A DNA stretch of 64,000 nucleotides from Hofstenia miamia. Its lineage: Eukaryota > Xenacoelomorpha > Acoela. The notes under the pieces are model-generated. The model was not told the origin of the DNA, searched no databases, and saw nothing but the letters and a program-made list of their open reading frames with translations. The stretch spans positions 1,614,726 through 1,678,725 of the forward strand of contig SCFE01000091.1 of the NCBI GenBank assembly GCA_004352715.1, given 5' to 3'. Made by a program: the position numbers and the translations under genes. Positions 59,236 to 64,000 of the stretch are shown piece by piece; the stretch's first letter is position 1; every line of letters begins with the position of its first letter.

Positions 59236-60138
59236 AAAGCATTTGAAGTGAAATGCTTCTCACAAACTAGAATATTCTGTAGAATTCTTTCTACAAATAG
59301 CCCTTAGCCAATTTTCTTTTAATTCAACATCTTTTGGGAAACTAAACTGTGTTACATTTGTTTTACAATTAAATCCAGACTTGCAGAGGAGCAACACTTC
59401 CGAACCATTATGCATGCACTAGCAAAGTAATGTAAATTATTACGTGTGATAGCAGCGCGTGGTTTTTCAATTGGTTTCTCAATATAAATATCTCGCCTCA
59501 CTTTTATTTCTGTGTACTGTAAATTTCCGGGCTGTGTTTAAAGCTACATGGGCGAACAGCAACTCTATTAGGACATGAAGTAATTTGCATTGTTGGGTTG
59601 GGTCAAAATTCATGTTCTCAAGGTCAATCTTAACAGTAAGATCTTGGGTTCTGTACAAGTCTACTACGGGGTACAGCAAAAATTGCTAAATTATCACAAT
59701 GCTAACGTTTGTCTCTACTTTTTGTTTAATCGATTATCTATCTTTCTAAAACAAAAATTTTATGCAACTAGCTGATAATTTCAAAAAGATGTGAGCCATA
59801 CAACACAGATAATTACAGTAATTACATTATGACTAAAGCTTACTATTTCAAATAATTTTGAATAAATGAAGTTCCACTTCATGTGGGGAGAAAATGCAAA
59901 ATCATCCAGACCCTGAGTCAGTGAGCCCTACCTAAACTACTTAGACTTTTTAAGAGAGCTTTGTATCATATCAGGCTCAACTTTATTGTCTTTAAGATTC
60001 TTAAATAAAATTCAATTTCTTTGAGTATTTTAAAGAATTATTTTATTAGTAAAATCATTAAAATCTTTAATAATTCTGTAATTTTCTTTAATTTCTTTAA
60101 TGATTTTGCAGAAAATTGAATTTTCTTTAATGTTTTTC
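59236..60138. other. AT-rich sequence
   Basis: Contains a GGGTTGGGTCAAAATTCATG tract (about 59596) of the dispersed motif family and a TTCTTTAA-rich block (59980-60138). No gene. Confidence 0.4.
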
Positions 60139-60449
60139 AAGAAATTTCGACAAGGGAAACCACACACGCACACTCTTCATTTGTAATATCAAAAATGGTT
60201 GGAAATTGAATTTCTTCTTGATCTGAATATAGTATATGTCAAGCTCTCCGTTTCTTCTGATACATTTATCAAAATTTTACAATTTTTTGCTCATTGATGG
60301 AATTATTTCCAGTTAGTCCTGCTAGCACACTTGAACATGATTAATATCATAAAAACCAACGCGATTTATGATACAGACAAAGTCATATTTATTAGAAATA
60401 TTTTAGCTCATATCTTGCTTACGTACTTAAACTAAGATTGAAATAAGTA

Positions 60450-60880
60450 ATATTTGACCCGACTCAACCCAAGCAGATATCAACCAAAACCAATTCCACC
60501 GAACGTAAATATAATTTTTTCAGCGTTTGGTCCAACACAACACCCTATGATAGTTACATTATGTTTCCTTAAGAAACCTAACTTAGACACAATACAAGAA
60601 TTCTCAAATTCAATTTTTGATACTCTCACCTTCAACCGATTTATTAAGGTTTTTAAGTAGGGTACACAAAGGCACTTGATTTCCTGAGCAATTCTTTGTT
60701 CTCATGTTTATTAAACAAAGACCTCTTATTTTAAAAATTTAGTCAATTTTTCCCTGACAAAGCAACACATTTTTGGAAAATTATACTAACCCATCCTACT
60801 TATGCACATTAGCTTTCTTAAGAATATGACCCGACTCAACCCAAAACAACCTATGAGTCACTCAACCCAAATGCAGCCCT
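60450..60880. repeat. GACCCGACTCAACCCAA motif pair, possible hAT-type end
   Basis: GACCCGACTCAACCCAA occurs at about 60457-60473 and 60829-60845, with a further ACTCAACCCAAATGCAGCCCTG up to 60879. The reverse complement of that end, CAGGGCTGCATTTGGG, looks like a hAT terminus. The partner may be the inverted GGGTTGGGTC tract at 59597. Confidence 0.4.
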
Positions 60881-61068
60881 GCGGTAGACAAATAGAATTG
60901 CGCTTATGTGTAAATATTATGATCTATTATATCACAAATTACATAACAGTGGATTTCCCATAAAGTCTATTAAATGCTTTGTGGCAGGTGTGCGTGTGCG
61001 GTACGGAGGAGGTTCTCAAAAATATATAAATAAATTTCATTTTTGGAATTTATAGGCAAATGCTCACA

Positions 61069-61331
61069 AAGTAAATCCATGGCCTGTATTAAAATCCAAA
61101 ATGGAAAAATAACCATGCACCGCATCAACAATATCAATTACAGCATGACTGTCCTTTGTAGGTGACGTTGTTGAAATGTATGTGTCTTCTTTTGAGGATA
61201 GAAATGTCAATAAAACATTATGAAAATTAGTGCCCCAGTCAAAGGACTCATTTTTCGATAAGATTCTTTGTGCGAATAAGCCTTTACTAGGTAAAAGTGC
61301 TAGGTAGGGATTCAAATTAATCTTGATTCCT
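61069..61331 (-). CDS. Possible internal exon, unknown protein
   Basis: An open minus-strand segment following an acceptor-like gggttag and ending before a donor-like GTGAGC. It reads NPYLALLPSKGLFAQRIL...WGTNFHNVLLTFLSSKED. The composition is protein-like and no family is recognised. It could belong to the same minus-strand gene as other exon-like segments, but nothing links them. Confidence 0.25.
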
Positions 61332-62433
61332 AACCCTCATCAGGACATCTGTCAACACTTTGTTGACATCATGCATATTCTAATATTTCAACACTGATGC
61401 ATTTTGTCAATAGTAGCCGTTCTATTGCTATAAGAGCTTGAAAATAATTACGTAATCCATACGTGTATAATAAACAATTTGTAGAAATCCTAAAATTTCA
61501 AAATTTAAAGTCCTTTTCTTAGTGTTGATATGTTTGAAGAAAATATTTTCTAACTGAGATAAAAACAATCTGTGGACTCTAAATTTATTTAATGCACATA
61601 TAATGATGAAGACTACAGATATAAACTGAGCAAACTAATTTTTGAAGAATATTTTTTAAGTGCCAATAACCTTTTTAAAAGTAGTGTTCAAAAATCAAGA
61701 AAAGCATTTGATTGCTGCCTTTGCCACCAACGTATAGATAAAATAATTCTAACTTCCTCAAGTGTTCATCAATCGCATACAGGTGATGCTTCATCATATT
61801 GTTTGTCATACAGAGGCTGTTCCGTATAGTTTGTTTTGAATCCGAGTGGTATATTTGTATCTGTATATTGTATTTACAAACAGTAAATGCAATTTTTACA
61901 AGATACCCTGTAAGTTTTGATTTCAGTGATCAATTATAGGCAATGGCATAAATAGTTTATATACTGTAATATATATTTCTATTATTTTCAAGAAAATATT
62001 CTTCATTAATAAGCATTCTTAAAATGTCGTTTTCTTATATAGCTATTAATCTGGTATAAATGTTGACAGAAACCCGAAAACCTATGTGTTGTTTCAGATG
62101 TCATAATATGGCTTAATCGTTAATATACATTTATTACTGAAGCCAAAATATTACGCTATTCATATAAAATTTCCTTTGGAATCTAACTAATTCTTTTTTC
62201 ATGCAGTTTTAATGTAGTTTCTGCTATTACCAGCTTGAATTCTAAGCTAATTCTTTCTAAACGTTTGAAGAGTGTTGCTTACTTCTTTGAACATATAGCT
62301 GTTTCTAATACAAGAAATAATTCTGGAATTTTGTGAGGCTGTTCATACTGGCTGAGCATTCCATAGTGTATCACGACTTATTTACGAAATAAACCAAAAT
62401 AGTAAAAAAAGAAATTTACATCAGATAAAACTA
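61332..62433. other. AT-rich sequence, nothing recognised
   Basis: No gene or repeat seen. Confidence 0.4.
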
Positions 62434-62651
62434 GAAAAGCACTCGGAGAGCGCAAAACTCCGTCACGCAGCTTGCGTCCCCCGGATCAGCCCTAAAATTT
62501 AATGGATTCCTCCTTGGGCGGAGACGCACCTCTGGTGAAAATTTGAGATCAATCCATCTATTACTTTTTCCGTAAAGTTGCTAACAGACAAATAGACAAA
62601 CAAACAAACCAACTTTACCAAAAACATAACCTCCTTAATTGGCGGAGGTAA
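62434..62651 (+). mobile_element. RTE-type LINE 3' tail or SINE sharing it
   Basis: A GC-rich block begins with GCACTCGGAGAGCGCAAAAC and contains GGTGAAAATTTGAGATC, TTACTTTTTCCGTAA, a (ACAAAYAGACAAACAAACAAAC)-like purine-rich tract, and the closing hairpin CCTCCTTAATTGGCGGAGG. This arrangement is familiar from 3' untranslated ends of RTE-group LINEs and SINEs that borrow them in invertebrates. No ORF is present. Confidence 0.6.
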
Positions 62652-62760
62652 TCAAATAGTTTTTGAGGTGTATATTGTGGGAATGGGCTTACCGTAAGCG
62701 AGAACAGGCTAGAGTAGTTGGTATTCAAGGATATGTTGGAACCTTCACCTTTAATAGTCG

Positions 62761-63033
62761 TCATTTAGAATGCCTTCTGTATTGAGCCTCATTAATAGAG
62801 ACCATGGAGTAAGCTTCGGTCATGAGAGGTTTGTGATTCAAGACTACTAATGAAATATGGTAATGGTGAGGAAGCACTACTGAATTTACTAAACTAAGGT
62901 AAGTGAATTTCGGACCCGACTCATTGAAATTAACACCAATTTCGCGCATTTTAGGAACATTTATATGATTCATGGAAAAAAACTTTAGAAGCATGTTAAA
63001 ATGCATAATAAGTGGTGGTACTGAAGAGGTCAA
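62761..63033 (-). CDS. Possible exon or ORF, unknown protein
   Basis: A 90-codon open segment. An acceptor-like gttgacctcttcag precedes the TACCACC at about 63020. It reads NVPKMREIGVNFNESGPKFTYLSLVNSVVLPHHYHI and ends at a TGA. No family is recognised. It may be a terminal exon or chance. Confidence 0.2.
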   Translation of the reverse strand: MTSSVPPLIMHFNMLLKFFSMNHINVPKMREIGVNFNESGPKFTYLSLVNSVVLPHHYHISLVVLNHKPLMTEAYSMVSINEAQYRRHSK

Positions 63034-63760
63034 CAGACTAACTCAGTGGGTGAAACCACGATTCGGGTCCGGACCATACTCCTAGAAGTGTATCTGGCCG
63101 GTTTGATCGTGAGAAACCTGTGGCGACCCCTGACACGCAGAAAGTTGATCTGTGTTGAGTCTGATCAGCAAAGTGAAGTAGAAGGCCGAACTTCAGTTGA
63201 GAGGGTTAAACCTCTCCCGCTTGGCCAACCAAGGCTACTAACGGTGGCAACTAAGAGAGCACCTGCTAGCTGCTAATAGATCCGAGTAATATTGGAGCAG
63301 TATTTACTAAAATGCAAAGCTTTTTAGCTAATCGAAGCCTCTCCACTCCAGAATAAGTAATAAGATGTTGGATCATAACTACCTGTGACACAGCAAAGCT
63401 GCCTCACAGGAAGACACAGCAAACGCTGGCCTTAGAATATCTTATAGGTCAGAGACAGAGAGTTTCCTCTCTGTATGACTGCCCTATCTGCCCTATAAGA
63501 CGCAACCTAACTGGTGCCACTAGCAGTCTTGCTAACAGTGTTTTCACCGTGTCACCGTCTGTCTCCACAACACTAGAACAGACAGGTTTCTCGAGAGTTA
63601 CCCTCTCCATATGTACAAAGTACATATGGTGGCACCTTCTGTACCTTGGCTTTAACATCTGATGTGGGTTCTTGGACTCCGCACACCGACGCGCCCACTG
63701 AGTGTTAGCATTACCCAGGAACCATCGCGAGGAGGTACTCTTTGGGACGTTTTAGGCATA
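63034..63760. other. GC-richer block of unknown origin
   Basis: About 730 bp with clearly higher GC than its surroundings and a sharp return to AT-rich DNA at about 63770. It contains CTAACTCAGTGGGTGAAACC followed by CGATTCGGGTCC, vaguely like tRNA A and B boxes but only about 10 bp apart. The ORFs at 63046-63276 (plus) and 63449-63658 (minus) have no family features. It is likely part of a repeat (retrotransposon untranslated region), not confirmed. Confidence 0.35.
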
Positions 63761-64000
63761 GCCCTTATGATTCTCAAAATGTGTAATAAAAAAATTGAAA
63801 ACCTAAATTGAGAATATAATAAACTAATTTATAGTTCGTAATAGCAAATCTAGGTTTTTGAAGTATCACCCATTTTTAATAGCTCGGTAACCAAGCCTGG
63901 CTATACTCAATCCATGTTCACCTCTGCTCAAAGCCTATGTCACAATGCAGACATACAACTCCTACAAGTTGCCAATAAGATGCACTATAAATCAATAAAT
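63761..64000. other. AT-rich right edge, nothing recognised
   Basis: No feature seen. Confidence 0.4.

Larger units (their letters stand above)
56962..60156. repeat. Inverted CCCTwGTCGAAATTTCTT pair, 3.2 kb apart
   Basis: 56962-56979 and the inverse at 60139-60156 match at 17 of 18 positions. Each is followed inward by about 180 bp of degenerate TTCTTTAA/TTAAAGAA repeats. They could be the two ends of one element or two separate MITE ends. The P-element-like fragment lies between them. Confidence 0.4.

Noticed and set aside
63040-63080. tRNA-like A and B boxes
   Set aside because: The boxes are only about 10 bp apart and no cloverleaf can be drawn.

Overview
This is a window from an AT-rich, repeat-dense draft scaffold of an animal, probably an invertebrate. 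The evidence is compact metazoan transposons (Ty3/gypsy, piggyBac, pogo/Tigger, Tc1, hAT-type and non-LTR elements), many (TA)n tracts, N gaps, and exon-like ORFs bounded by GT/AG signals instead of operons. I cannot assign a phylum. No rRNA, tRNA, CRISPR or bacterial gene was seen, and no complete host gene can be assembled. The only intact ORF of a recognised protein family with both ends visible is a Tc1-type transposase.

Left part (1-16 kb). A Ty3/gypsy LTR retrotransposon (about 208-8137) carries short LTRs and decayed gag, protease, reverse transcriptase, RNase H and integrase. Two DNA transposons sit inside it: a pogo/Tigger-like element at a TA site (1576-3514, minus-strand transposase with three in-frame stops) and a piggyBac element at a TTAA site (5326-7298). 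Subtracting each insert with one target copy brings the interrupted gypsy frame back into register. This gives a relative chronology. Two non-LTR remnants follow on the minus strand: a CR1/L2-type RT (11.4-12.85 kb) and a second LINE (12.86-14.95 kb) that has lost its RT core.

Middle part (16-36 kb). This is AT-rich DNA with small inverted-repeat elements, a second decayed piggyBac (30.4-31.3 kb), a foldback element with tandemly repeated arms (32.3-33.4 kb) and several hAT-like elements. The 20300-23908 and 24909-27970 stretches are near copies that both end exactly at a 1000-N gap, so they are most likely unmerged haplotypes and not a biological duplication.

Right part (36-64 kb). It holds an intact Tc1 element (36281-37568), a long-TIR element (38797-40514), a hAT-like element with a perfect 8-bp target duplication (47686-49223), an open gag-like gene ending in a gap (51516-52469, minus strand), a P-element/THAP9-like fragment (57.5-58.0 kb), a Mutator-like MITE with an 11-bp target duplication (58271-58451) and a LINE/SINE tail (62.4-62.65 kb). 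Five more local duplications flank single-N or short-N gaps at 34746, 37606-37610, 40082-40102, 50058/50167 and 58804. They look like assembly joins with unremoved overlaps.

The window therefore reads as transposon accumulation in gene-poor DNA. Nothing here supports a new multi-gene system. The most informative parts are the nested insertions and the systematic assembly duplications.
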